Notes under the pieces: model-generated
What the model was told of the DNA's origin: nothing
Database searches by the model: none
Seen by the model: only the letters and a program-made list of their open reading frames with translations
Translations under genes and position numbers: made by a program
Source of the DNA: CAYGDP01 sp964348665
GTDB taxonomy: Bacteria > Verrucomicrobiota > Verrucomicrobiia > Palsa-1439 > CAYGDP01
DNA: 64,000 nt
Direction of reading: 5' to 3'
NCBI GenBank assembly: GCA_964348665.1
Contig: CAYGDP010000004.1
Coordinates: 124,001-188,000 of the forward strand
Shown: in pieces, positions 42,053 through 50,142 of the stretch
Layout of the letters: every line of letters begins with the position of its first letter
Numbering within the stretch: position 1 is the first letter of the stretch

Positions 42053-44971
42053 TTACCCGACGAAGAAACGCGGGTCGGTGGCGGGATTGACCAATACTCC
42101 ATTGATGGAGACTACGGGTGGGAATGATCCTGCGGCAAAATAGCAGGTGGATCCAGCGGGGCCAGAGATCAAAAAGCTGCTGATGAAGCTCGCCGGGCCA
42201 CCCAGAATGATATCGTTGCCGTTGTCAAAAATGCCGTCCACAGGACTTAGTCCGGCGCCTACAACGGCATTGACGACGGGGCCGCCGGCGGCGAAGCGCG
42301 TTATTTGGCTGGGAGCGAAAGTGTCGTCTATACCGCCCAAGACGTTGTCCGCGCCGAGGAATGTGCCGGCGAGAATGCGCGCATCGGAGATGTCGTGCTC
42401 GATAAAAATCTGGCCGATCGCTTGCGCGGCGATGGTGGTGTTGCGAAGAATTCCGCCTACGCCATCTTTGTTGGCGCGAATTTGGAGGAGACTGATGGCG
42501 TGGGGTGTATTGATAACATCACCCAACATGCTCGTCAGCAGGATGGACCGGATGGCGCGCCCCGCCGCGATGCTGGAGCCTTCGGCAACAATTCCCGCGG
42601 TGAGCCGAAGCGGCAGGGAGTTGATATTGCCACCGATGAAAATGTCGGCACCATTGCGAACGTCGCCGATGATGATTTGCTCGACGCCGCCGGAAGTGAG
42701 GGTCGCGTTGCCGGTGATGTTGAGTCCGGTTCCGATAATATCGGAGCGATTGGCACGGATGGATTTCAGGCTGGAGGCGCCGGTGATGGATTGAATGGAG
42801 ACTTTGCCGTCGCCGATCTTCGACCGTTTTACTAGGACGGAGAGGGCACTTTTTGCGTCCGTTCCCGCCAAGGCGATAGTATTGATGGAGCCACGTTGAT
42901 CGCCGTCGGGGTCGTTGAGGGAAATGGAAGCCGTGCCCAACCCCGACAGTTTGACGGTAAAAATGTCGCCATCAGAATCGGTGAAGGAAAGTGTGTTTTG
43001 AGCGGCGGAATCGTCATCGAGTATGGTGAGTCTGGAGACGTCGCCGTTCGGGTCCAGAAACGCGCCTCCGGTTGGATTGCTCAATGTTAGAATGAGGGAT
43101 TCGCTTCCTTCGGGGAGCGTGTCGTTCAGGATGGGGACATTGATGGTTTTCGTGGTTTCACCGAACAAAAAGGTGAGCACGCCCGTTGATGTGGTAAAAT
43201 CGAGGCCAGCAATGGCAGACCCGCTCGTCGTGGTGTATGCGATGGTGACGGTCCCGCCGCTCCCGCCGCTCCGACGAACCGTGATGGTTGCGTTTCCGGA
43301 AAATTCGTAGATGGTCGCCTCGTCCACGTCCCATAAAAATGTCCCGGGAGGGCCCGCATCCGCCAGCACGGTGGTGAAGAGGGTGATTGAGTTGTTGGAT
43401 GTGTTGGGATCATAGCCGGAACCGGTGACAGTGGAGATGTTTAGGACGATTCCCTCGTTGGATGGCGTGACGATGAGTGTAATCGTTGCGGATGCGCCGG
43501 CATTGAGCGAGCCAAGGGCACAAGTCAGCGTTCCGGTTAGAACCGAGCAAGTCCCTTGCGTAGAATCGGCGTCAACAAAAACAGTGCCGCCGGGAATCTG
43601 ATTGGTGACAGTCACATCGGTCGCTATGGCTGGACCGTCATTGGTCACCGTCATTGTATAAGTGAGATCTCCGCCGAGGATGACGGGGTCGGGTGAGTCT
43701 GTGATCAAAATAGAAATATCCGCGGGACTGACACTGGTAACAGTGGTCGCCGTGTTGTTTAACGTATTGAAGTCCACTTCACCTCCAGCGATAGTTGCGG
43801 TATTGGTCAAAATACCGCCAATCGTCGGTGTCACGGTGATTGTGATCGAAACTGCATCGCCGGGTGCCAGCGTGCCGATCAAGCAAGTAACGGTCCCTGA
43901 CGCTTGCGTGCAAGTGCCTTGACTGCTTGTGGCCGAGACAAAAGTAACTCCTGCCGGCAATGTGTCAATCATCACGACATTGTTGGCTTCACCGGGACCG
44001 CGGTTCACAACACTTACGCTGTAGGCAAGGTCGTTTCCAATCAAAACCGGGTCTGGACTGTCTGACTTGGAGATGGATAGATCAGCACGTCCAACTTCGC
44101 CAAAAATGGTTTCAGTCACATACACCACCGACCCTCCGGCAGGGACCGTCAATGTATTTTGCAACGACAGAGTGATATCGTAGGGAAAATCGGTGATGAA
44201 ATCGGCGTCGTTATCTCCATTGACCAAATTCAAATCCGCCGCCGGAATTCCGCCGGCGCCAAGAATATCGTCAGTATACCGAAAGGGTTGAATCGTATAG
44301 CCGGCCGCCGATCCTCCCGTAGCCGAAATGCCAACAAAACTGGAAACAGCGGACGGATCGCCGTCGAATTCGTAGAGAATTCCTTCTGTGACATCCGCGC
44401 CGCCATAATCAACCAGGGAACCATCAAAATATATGTCACCATCCAAATGGCGTAACACCGTGAAGGCTTGAAAACTTCCGGTGTTATTGGTGATGGTGTA
44501 GGTTTGGGTGAATGTGGATCCACTGATGCCCACTGGACTTAGTTCCTGGAGAAGTTGAATATGATACAATCCCGCATCAAACTCGCTCAAAGCCGTCAGC
44601 GAAGTCGTGCTGGTGAACGGCACCGGTGCCAAGACCGTGTTGCCAAACGTGCCAGTCGTCAGAAAATCGTTTGCCGGCCCGAAAAAAAATCCGGACTCAA
44701 ACGTGGTGCCGGATGGAAGAATATTGCCAAACGGGTCGTAAATCGCGTCGGAATTGAATCCCTCGCTCACCGCAGCCGCCCCAAATGACCCGTAGGAATC
44801 AACGGTGATTTGAACCGACCCATCTCCCGCGCCATTGCTCAACGTAACCGGTGCGTGACGTTCCTCCAATTTTTCCACCGCGAATTTCTGGAAAACCGGC
44901 GCCCGGGATTTTCGCCGAGTGCCGCGGGTTCTCGAAAAGGCCAAGCTTCGGTAAAGTGTGCGCCAGTTCAT
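42053..44971 (-). CDS. Giant secreted protein with DUF11 and Calx-beta-like repeats
   Basis: 972 residues from ATG 44971 (MNWRTLYRSL; ATG 45016 adds 15). The N-terminus has a basic stretch followed by KLEERHAPVTL, resembling the LExR-type N-terminal motifs of large Planctomycetota/Verrucomicrobiota surface proteins. After a domain around residues 40-300, two DUF11-like repeats (SKSDSPDPVLIGNDLAYSV... and ITDSPDPVILGGDLTYTM...) and a Calx-beta-like domain (around 540-660) occur, then a repetitive beta-rich C-terminal half (STxSGGVEQIIIGDVRNGADIFIGG). Probably adhesive or cell-surface. The codons are as GC-rich as elsewhere, so there is no sign of transfer. Confidence 0.8.
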   Translation of the reverse strand: MNWRTLYRSLAFSRTRGTRRKSRAPVFQKFAVEKLEERHAPVTLSNGAGDGSVQITVDSYGSFGAAAVSEGFNSDAIYDPFGNILPSGTTFESGFFFGPANDFLTTGTFGNTVLAPVPFTSTTSLTALSEFDAGLYHIQLLQELSPVGISGSTFTQTYTITNNTGSFQAFTVLRHLDGDIYFDGSLVDYGGADVTEGILYEFDGDPSAVSSFVGISATGGSAAGYTIQPFRYTDDILGAGGIPAADLNLVNGDNDADFITDFPYDITLSLQNTLTVPAGGSVVYVTETIFGEVGRADLSISKSDSPDPVLIGNDLAYSVSVVNRGPGEANNVVMIDTLPAGVTFVSATSSQGTCTQASGTVTCLIGTLAPGDAVSITITVTPTIGGILTNTATIAGGEVDFNTLNNTATTVTSVSPADISILITDSPDPVILGGDLTYTMTVTNDGPAIATDVTVTNQIPGGTVFVDADSTQGTCSVLTGTLTCALGSLNAGASATITLIVTPSNEGIVLNISTVTGSGYDPNTSNNSITLFTTVLADAGPPGTFLWDVDEATIYEFSGNATITVRRSGGSGGTVTIAYTTTSGSAIAGLDFTTSTGVLTFLFGETTKTINVPILNDTLPEGSESLILTLSNPTGGAFLDPNGDVSRLTILDDDSAAQNTLSFTDSDGDIFTVKLSGLGTASISLNDPDGDQRGSINTIALAGTDAKSALSVLVKRSKIGDGKVSIQSITGASSLKSIRANRSDIIGTGLNITGNATLTSGGVEQIIIGDVRNGADIFIGGNINSLPLRLTAGIVAEGSSIAAGRAIRSILLTSMLGDVINTPHAISLLQIRANKDGVGGILRNTTIAAQAIGQIFIEHDISDARILAGTFLGADNVLGGIDDTFAPSQITRFAAGGPVVNAVVGAGLSPVDGIFDNGNDIILGGPASFISSFLISGPAGSTCYFAAGSFPPVVSINGVLVNPATDPRFFVG

Positions 44972-45056
44972 TGCAATTTGCTTCGGCTCACGCGGCACGC
45001 GCCGCAAAATACGCACGAAAAATACAACAGCCCCTCGTCAAAAGCAACACCGTTTC

Positions 45057-45824
45057 TTATTGCGCCGTCCATCCTCCGTCCACCATGAGCGCGCTGCCCG
45101 TGATAAAACTCGATGCGTCCGATGCTAGAAATATGACCGCTCCGCACAATTCCTTCGGTTGCGCCCATCGCCCTAGCGGCACACGTTCCAGAAAGAACTT
45201 TCGCGTGTCGGGGTTGTCCAAGACCGGCTTGTTCAGCGGCGTCTCGAACGGTCCCGGACAAATCGCGTTCACCGTCACGTTATATGGCGCCCATTCCAGC
45301 GCCAACGCTCTCGTGAATTGCACAATCGCCCCTTTGCTCGCCGTGTACGCCGTCCGATGCCCTAGTGCCACAAATGAGAGAATCGAGCCAAGATTGATTA
45401 CTCGCCCCGACCGTTGTTTGATAAAATGCGCCGCCGCCGCTCGACAACAGAGAAACGGCCCGATTAAATTCGTGTCCACGATTTGTCGAAACTCCTCCTC
45501 GGCATACTCCTGCATTGGCTTGCGAATGTTCATCCCGGCGTTGTTGATGAGTATATCCAAACCTCCCATCCGATCGAGCGTCGTCCCAATCATCCGCTCC
45601 ACGTCCTCGCGCTTGGTCACGTCGGCCGCAACAGCAATCGTCCGGCGCTTCGTCGCCTTGCCGATTTGATCCGCCACGTGGTCCGCGTCAGATTGCTTCC
45701 GGCTATTGATGACCACACTCGCACCCGCCTCCGCCAACGCGCGCGCCATCGCCTCGCCCAGCCCTTTGCTCGAGCCGGTCACCAGTGCCACTTTGCCTTC
45801 TAGAGAAAACATTTCTAATCCCAT
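45057..45824 (-). CDS. Short-chain dehydrogenase/reductase
   Basis: 255 residues from ATG 45824 (Met5 is an alternative start). It has the cofactor motif TGSSKGLGEAMA, NNAG at about 90, an active-site Ser in INLGSILS, and Tyr-x3-Lys in TAYTASKGA. It is closest to gluconate 5-dehydrogenase/2-deoxy-D-gluconate 3-dehydrogenase-type members; the substrate is inferred only. A four-unit hexamer array lies 8 bp upstream of the start. It diverges from fmt. Confidence 0.88.
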   Translation of the reverse strand: MGLEMFSLEGKVALVTGSSKGLGEAMARALAEAGASVVINSRKQSDADHVADQIGKATKRRTIAVAADVTKREDVERMIGTTLDRMGGLDILINNAGMNIRKPMQEYAEEEFRQIVDTNLIGPFLCCRAAAAHFIKQRSGRVINLGSILSFVALGHRTAYTASKGAIVQFTRALALEWAPYNVTVNAICPGPFETPLNKPVLDNPDTRKFFLERVPLGRWAQPKELCGAVIFLASDASSFITGSALMVDGGWTAQ

Positions 45825-45831
45825 AATCGTT

Positions 45832-45855
45832 CTCGTCGTCGTCCTCGTCCTCGAA
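45832..45855. repeat. Four-unit hexamer array upstream of the SDR start
   Basis: The units are CTCGTC, GTCGTC, CTCGTC and CTCGAA on the plus strand. The array lies in the leader of the minus-strand SDR gene, in the divergent gap with fmt. Confidence 0.75.
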
Positions 45856-45934
45856 TCAAGGTCGCAGACCCTACCAGCCTGCCATATGCTCAATCAAGTT
45901 TGATTTTACCCCTTCCCTGTGCGACGCTCGGCGC

Positions 45935-46909
45935 GTGAAAATCGTCTTCATGGGCAGCGATGTGTTCGCCGTGCCAACGCTCGAATCTCTCGCGCGATCG
46001 CATGAGCATACTCTACTCGCCGTCGTCACGCAGCCCGACCGTCCTGCCGGGCGCAAACAAAGGCTGACTGCTTCACCGGTGAAATTGTCAGCCGAAAAAC
46101 TTTCTCCCGTGCCGATATTGCAGCCCGAAAAGGCTCGTGATACAACGTTCATCTCCAAACTCCGCGCGCTTGCGCCCGATGTCATTGTGGTCGTCGCTTA
46201 CGGACAAATCTTGCCGAAGGAAATTCTGACACTGCCGCCGCAAGGCTGTATCAACGTGCATAGCTCACTCCTTCCGCGCTGGCGAGGCGCCTCGCCCGTC
46301 GCCCACGCCATCCTCGCCGGCGATACCGTCACGGGCGTTACCACCATGCGAATGGACGAAGGACTCGATACCGGGCCAATCTTGTTGCAGCGCGAAGAAA
46401 AAATTCGCCCCGATGATACCACCGGCTCATTGGAGCAACGTCTTGCAATCATTGGCGCGGAATTGTTGCTGGAAACTCTCTCAAAGCTTGATTCCCTCAA
46501 GCCGCGCACGCAAGACAACTCGCAAGCGACTCACGCACCTAAGCTCAAGAAAGAAGATGGACGAATTGATTGGACGCAGTCCGCCGAGCAAATCGAGCGA
46601 CGCATCCGCGCCTTCAACCCCTGGCCGACAACGTTCACGTTCCACGATGACAAACGCCTGCAAATCTGGCAGGCAACAATTGTAGCGGCGGTCTGCGACC
46701 GCCGTGAATTAGAGAAGGACGGAATCGGCGCTCATAGAGCGCCGCTACAGTGCGGCCAGATCGAGCACGTTGGCGAACATGGGATTCTCGTCAACACAGG
46801 GCAGGGCAGCCTCCTCATTACCGAACTCCAGCGAGAAAGCGGCAAACGAATGGCCACTGCCGAATTCCTCCGCGGGTTTCGGCTGGAAGCAGGGAACCGT
46901 TTTACATGA
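45935..46909 (+). CDS. fmt: Methionyl-tRNA formyltransferase with a repeat-derived insertion
   Basis: 324 residues from GTG 45935. Catalytic region INVHSSLLPRWRGASPV (Asn, His) and MRMDEGLDTGPI (Asp) are intact, as are the N-terminal MGSDVFAVPTLESL and the linker RIDWTQSAEQIERRIRAFNPWP. In the C-terminal tRNA-binding domain, about 23 residues (250-272, VAAVCDRRELEKDGIG...) are encoded by a 69-bp palindromic element (46681-46749) that preserves the frame. Fmt formylates initiator Met-tRNA. It is probably active, since the element lies in a surface strand of the OB-like domain. Confidence 0.94.
   Translation: MKIVFMGSDVFAVPTLESLARSHEHTLLAVVTQPDRPAGRKQRLTASPVKLSAEKLSPVPILQPEKARDTTFISKLRALAPDVIVVVAYGQILPKEILTLPPQGCINVHSSLLPRWRGASPVAHAILAGDTVTGVTTMRMDEGLDTGPILLQREEKIRPDDTTGSLEQRLAIIGAELLLETLSKLDSLKPRTQDNSQATHAPKLKKEDGRIDWTQSAEQIERRIRAFNPWPTTFTFHDDKRLQIWQATIVAAVCDRRELEKDGIGAHRAPLQCGQIEHVGEHGILVNTGQGSLLITELQRESGKRMATAEFLRGFRLEAGNRFT
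46681..46749. repeat. 69-bp palindromic element inserted in frame in fmt
   Basis: It begins TGTAGCGGCG and ends CGCCGCTACA, perfect inverted ends of 10 bp. An inner hairpin GGCGGTC...GACCGCC is also present. The length, 69, is divisible by three. The ends match the intergenic element at 37065-37126. Confidence 0.9.
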
Positions 46910-46933
46910 GGGTGCGTGAGAGACGGATAACGA

Positions 46934-47674
46934 CTATCCGACCGCCTTTTGGATTTCCCTCAACAGTTCTTCGAAGTCGGGTGGTTTCTGGAAAAACGCA
47001 ATTGCACCCGCTTGTAGAGCTTTCGGCCTGTTTACTTCGGGATCGCGAGCGCTTACGACGATAACGGGGATAGAGTTTAGCGCGGAATTTGCCTTGAGCC
47101 GTTCCAAAACCATAAATCCATCACCCGCAGGGAGTCCTAGGTCGAGGAGAATGATATTAGGCTTTTGGCGCATGGCCATTGACATTGCTGTGGCTGCGTC
47201 GGAGACGAATTGGACGAGAAAACCTTCTGCCGTAAGCAAAACCCCAAGGCCTTTTTGTGTATCGGGATCATCTTCAATGATTACAATTTTCTTCAGCGCG
47301 GGGCGGGCTGTGCCAATATGCGCACGAATTGTGGACAAAAGTTCTTCGTGGTCGGGTGGTTTTTGGAGGAATGCCACGGCGCCCCCGTCAATCGCTCGCT
47401 GTTGGTTGAGCTCCGGGTCGCGCGCGCTCAAAACGATTACGGGAGTTGGCGCGTCTGGTTTTAACATTTTAAGTTGCTCCATGACTTTGAAACCATCTCC
47501 ACCTGGTAATCCGAGATCGAGGATTACTACATCTGGATTTGAGCGCTTGGCCGCAATGATGGCCGTGGTTGCATCGGAGGCCGCAGCCACCACGAAACCC
47601 TCGGCTTGCAGGAGCGTCGTTAAACCTCGCTGGGTGTCTTGGTCGTCTTCCACGATTAGGATTTTATTAGCCAT
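46934..47674 (-). CDS. Tandem response-regulator receiver protein (REC-REC)
   Basis: 246 residues made of two receiver domains (about 1-118 and 128-246) and no output domain. Each has the acidic pair, the phospho-acceptor Asp in VVILDLGLPGGDG and IILLDLGLPAGDG, and the Lys of the FLQKPP and FFQKPP segments. The two halves are similar to each other and probably arose by duplication. Its start overlaps the end of the upstream kinase, so it belongs to the operon led by the Amt-kinase gene. It converges on fmt. Confidence 0.9.
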   Translation of the reverse strand: MANKILIVEDDQDTQRGLTTLLQAEGFVVAAASDATTAIIAAKRSNPDVVILDLGLPGGDGFKVMEQLKMLKPDAPTPVIVLSARDPELNQQRAIDGGAVAFLQKPPDHEELLSTIRAHIGTARPALKKIVIIEDDPDTQKGLGVLLTAEGFLVQFVSDAATAMSMAMRQKPNIILLDLGLPAGDGFMVLERLKANSALNSIPVIVVSARDPEVNRPKALQAGAIAFFQKPPDFEELLREIQKAVG

Positions 47675-49679
47675 TGGATTCTTCTTTCGATTGTGGTTGA
47701 TGTGTCTCTTTCATCGTAGGACATGTGGGCAGCGTAAAGTGAAAAGTCGAGCCGATGCCGAGCTTGCTTTCCACCCAAATGTCTCCACGGTGACGACGGA
47801 CGATTTCCTTGCAGATGAACAAGCCCAAGCCAAGTCCCTTTCGGCTTTCCTCACTGGTCGCGTCCACTTGGGCCAGTCGGCTAAAAATCCGCTGGTGTTC
47901 GGATGGATCAATGCCTTGACCGGTATCGGCGACCGAAATGCGAACAAATTTCCCATCGCCATCATGGAGTTGGCTGCGAATGGTAATCGAGCCGCCCGAA
48001 GGCGTGAATTTGAGCGCGTTGTCTAGAAGATTGGTTAGCACTTGTCGAAGGCGCGGAGGATCGGCCATTACGGCGGGTATCTTGGCAGGGATATCGGTGG
48101 AAAGAGAGATGCCTTTCTCGGCAGCAACCGAGCGAAGTGTCCGAATCATATCGGCTGCCGTTTCTTGCAAGGACAAGCGCTGGAGAATAATGGTCATTTT
48201 GCCACTCTCGACGCGGCTAGTTTCCAGTAAATCGCTAATCATCGTTCGCAGCTGTTTGAGGTTTCGCTCAATATCATCGAGATACTCTTTCTGTTTCGTT
48301 TGAAGTTCTCCCGCCAGGCCGCGTTTGAGAATCGTCACGAATTGATAAGCGGCAGTCAGCGGCGTGCGAATCTCGTGCGAGACATGGGAAAGGACATGAT
48401 CCTTTAATTCGAGCTGTTGTCGCCGGCTCTTGTCCAGATCGACGTATGCTTGGGTCAATTCCTCGTTTTTTTGTTTGAGATTTCGCTCGGCTTCCTTTTG
48501 GGCGGTGATGTTGTGGAAAACTACCATGCCGCCGTAGACCTCACTGTTGCCATCGCGCAGCGGACGCCCTGTGGATTGGATGTGGACGTCCTTGGACATT
48601 TCTGGGCGACGGAGAAGAAGTTCGATGTTATCCGTAGCCTCGCCGCGGATCGCTCGTGCCAAGGGGAGTTTGTCAGAGGAAACAGGCGTTAACGTTTCGG
48701 GGTCGAAAACTCCGTAAATGGTGCTCCACTGGTCGGGTGGGGCATCGGTAATGCCGAGGCCTACGATTCGCTTGGCGGCGGAGTTGAAGACTAAAAACTT
48801 TCCGTTGCAGTCGGCGATAACGACGCCATCGGCCATGTTGTCGAGCATGGATTGCAAGAGGGTGTTTTGGCGCCGAATCTCCTCCTCGATTCGCTTTCGC
48901 TCGGTGATGTCGCGCACAAAAGCGCTAAAAAACCGCTGGTGGCCGATTTGGAACGGTGAAACGGAGATCTCGACGGTCAAGAGAAGTCCATGACGGTTCA
49001 GGGCGGGTAGTTCGAGAGTGCGATTCGACACGTTACCCATGCCTGTTTCCAGAAACTTTGCCAGCCCTTTCGTGTGCGCTTCGCGAAAGCGGGGCGGAAT
49101 GATGGTCTCGGCGACAAGACGCCCCATCACTTCGTTCCGTGTCCACCCAAACATGGTCTCGGCCTGTGGATTCCATTCGGTAATTCTGCCGCTCGCGTCC
49201 ATCACGACCAGCGCGTCCTTGGCTGTCTCGATAATTTGGCGCAATTGGGTTTCGCTCCGCGCCAGTCTGTCTTCCATTTGCTTGCGCTCGATGGCGTAAC
49301 GGAGACTGCGGTGGATGAAGTTGTTGGCCTTGCCCTTAATCAGATAATCCTGCGCGCCGTGCCGGAGGGCATCAAGCGCCATGCTCAAGTCCTGTGACGT
49401 GCCCGTAATAACCACGATGGGAGTGTCGGGAATTTGCTTCGAGAGTTCATCCAGAACGGGGATACCTGCCGCGTCGGGCAGATTAAAATCGGTCAGGACG
49501 ATGTCGAACCGCTGGGCGCGCAGCTGCGCCATCGCGTCACTGAGTTTAAGGACATGGCTCACCTCGAAGTTCTGTGCTACATCGTCCGCCACGATGATCT
49601 CGCGAATTAGATCCGCGTCGGCGGGATTATCCTCGATGAGGAGGACTTTGATCCGGTCGGGTGAAGTGAGAATGCTCAT
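47667..49679 (-). CDS. REC-PAS-PAS hybrid sensor histidine kinase
   Basis: 670 residues from ATG 49679, the ATG that overlaps the stop of the upstream gene; the longer frame reaching 49781 overlaps that gene further. An N-terminal receiver domain (1-120; acceptor in IVLTDFNLPD) is followed by two PAS domains (about 140-265 and 270-390), HisKA with HVSHEIRTPLTAA and an HATPase domain with NLLDNALKFTPSGG and GLGLGLFICKEIV. No transmembrane segment is seen, so it is cytoplasmic. It probably receives signals by phosphotransfer from or to its neighbours. Confidence 0.92.
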   Translation of the reverse strand: MSILTSPDRIKVLLIEDNPADADLIREIIVADDVAQNFEVSHVLKLSDAMAQLRAQRFDIVLTDFNLPDAAGIPVLDELSKQIPDTPIVVITGTSQDLSMALDALRHGAQDYLIKGKANNFIHRSLRYAIERKQMEDRLARSETQLRQIIETAKDALVVMDASGRITEWNPQAETMFGWTRNEVMGRLVAETIIPPRFREAHTKGLAKFLETGMGNVSNRTLELPALNRHGLLLTVEISVSPFQIGHQRFFSAFVRDITERKRIEEEIRRQNTLLQSMLDNMADGVVIADCNGKFLVFNSAAKRIVGLGITDAPPDQWSTIYGVFDPETLTPVSSDKLPLARAIRGEATDNIELLLRRPEMSKDVHIQSTGRPLRDGNSEVYGGMVVFHNITAQKEAERNLKQKNEELTQAYVDLDKSRRQQLELKDHVLSHVSHEIRTPLTAAYQFVTILKRGLAGELQTKQKEYLDDIERNLKQLRTMISDLLETSRVESGKMTIILQRLSLQETAADMIRTLRSVAAEKGISLSTDIPAKIPAVMADPPRLRQVLTNLLDNALKFTPSGGSITIRSQLHDGDGKFVRISVADTGQGIDPSEHQRIFSRLAQVDATSEESRKGLGLGLFICKEIVRRHRGDIWVESKLGIGSTFHFTLPTCPTMKETHQPQSKEESNG

Positions 49680-50119
49680 TGAGTCGGCAATTGGACGACT
49701 TCGAGCCAGAAATTCTCGATGGCTCGAACGACCGCCATGAATTGGGTTAGGTCTACGGGCTTGGTAATGTAACAATTGCACTGCAGCTTGTAGCTGCGCG
49801 CGATGTCCTCTTCCGATTTCGAGGTGGTCAAAACCACCACCGGAATGCTTTGGAGGTCGGAGTCTTTTTTGATTTCGGCCAGCGTCTCGCGACCGTCCAT
49901 CCGCGGCATGTTCAAATCCAGCAGGATCAAGTGCGGCCGCGGCGCGTTGGCGTTATTGCCTTCCTTGCGCAAAAACGCGAGCGCCTCAATGCCGTCGCGG
50001 GCAATGTGGATGCGATTGCGCAGCTTACCACTTTCCAACGCTTCGATGGTGAGATCAATATCGGGCTGGTTATCCTCGACCAGCAGGATTTCGACGGGTT
50101 GTTCTTCGTCAAATGCCAT
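49676..50119 (-). CDS. Single-domain response regulator (Rcp1-like)
   Basis: 147 residues forming one receiver domain, with EILLVEDNQPDIDLTIEAL, acceptor LILLDLNMPRMDG, VVLTTSKSEEDI and CYITKPVDLTQF, the pattern of the Rcp1/phytochrome-type small regulators. It overlaps the next gene (ATGA) and lies 23 bp after the Amt-kinase gene, whose HisKA (FAYVASHDLQEPLR) is of the type that usually pairs with Rcp1-like regulators. So it is probably that kinase's direct partner. Confidence 0.92.
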   Translation of the reverse strand: MAFDEEQPVEILLVEDNQPDIDLTIEALESGKLRNRIHIARDGIEALAFLRKEGNNANAPRPHLILLDLNMPRMDGRETLAEIKKDSDLQSIPVVVLTTSKSEEDIARSYKLQCNCYITKPVDLTQFMAVVRAIENFWLEVVQLPTQ

Positions 50120-50142
50120 AGTGGTTCTCCTTTTTTACACGG

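Noticed and set aside
46924..46940. Terminator between fmt and the REC-REC gene
   Set aside because: CGGATA/TATCCG is a short stem overlapping a stop codon and lacks a T-run.
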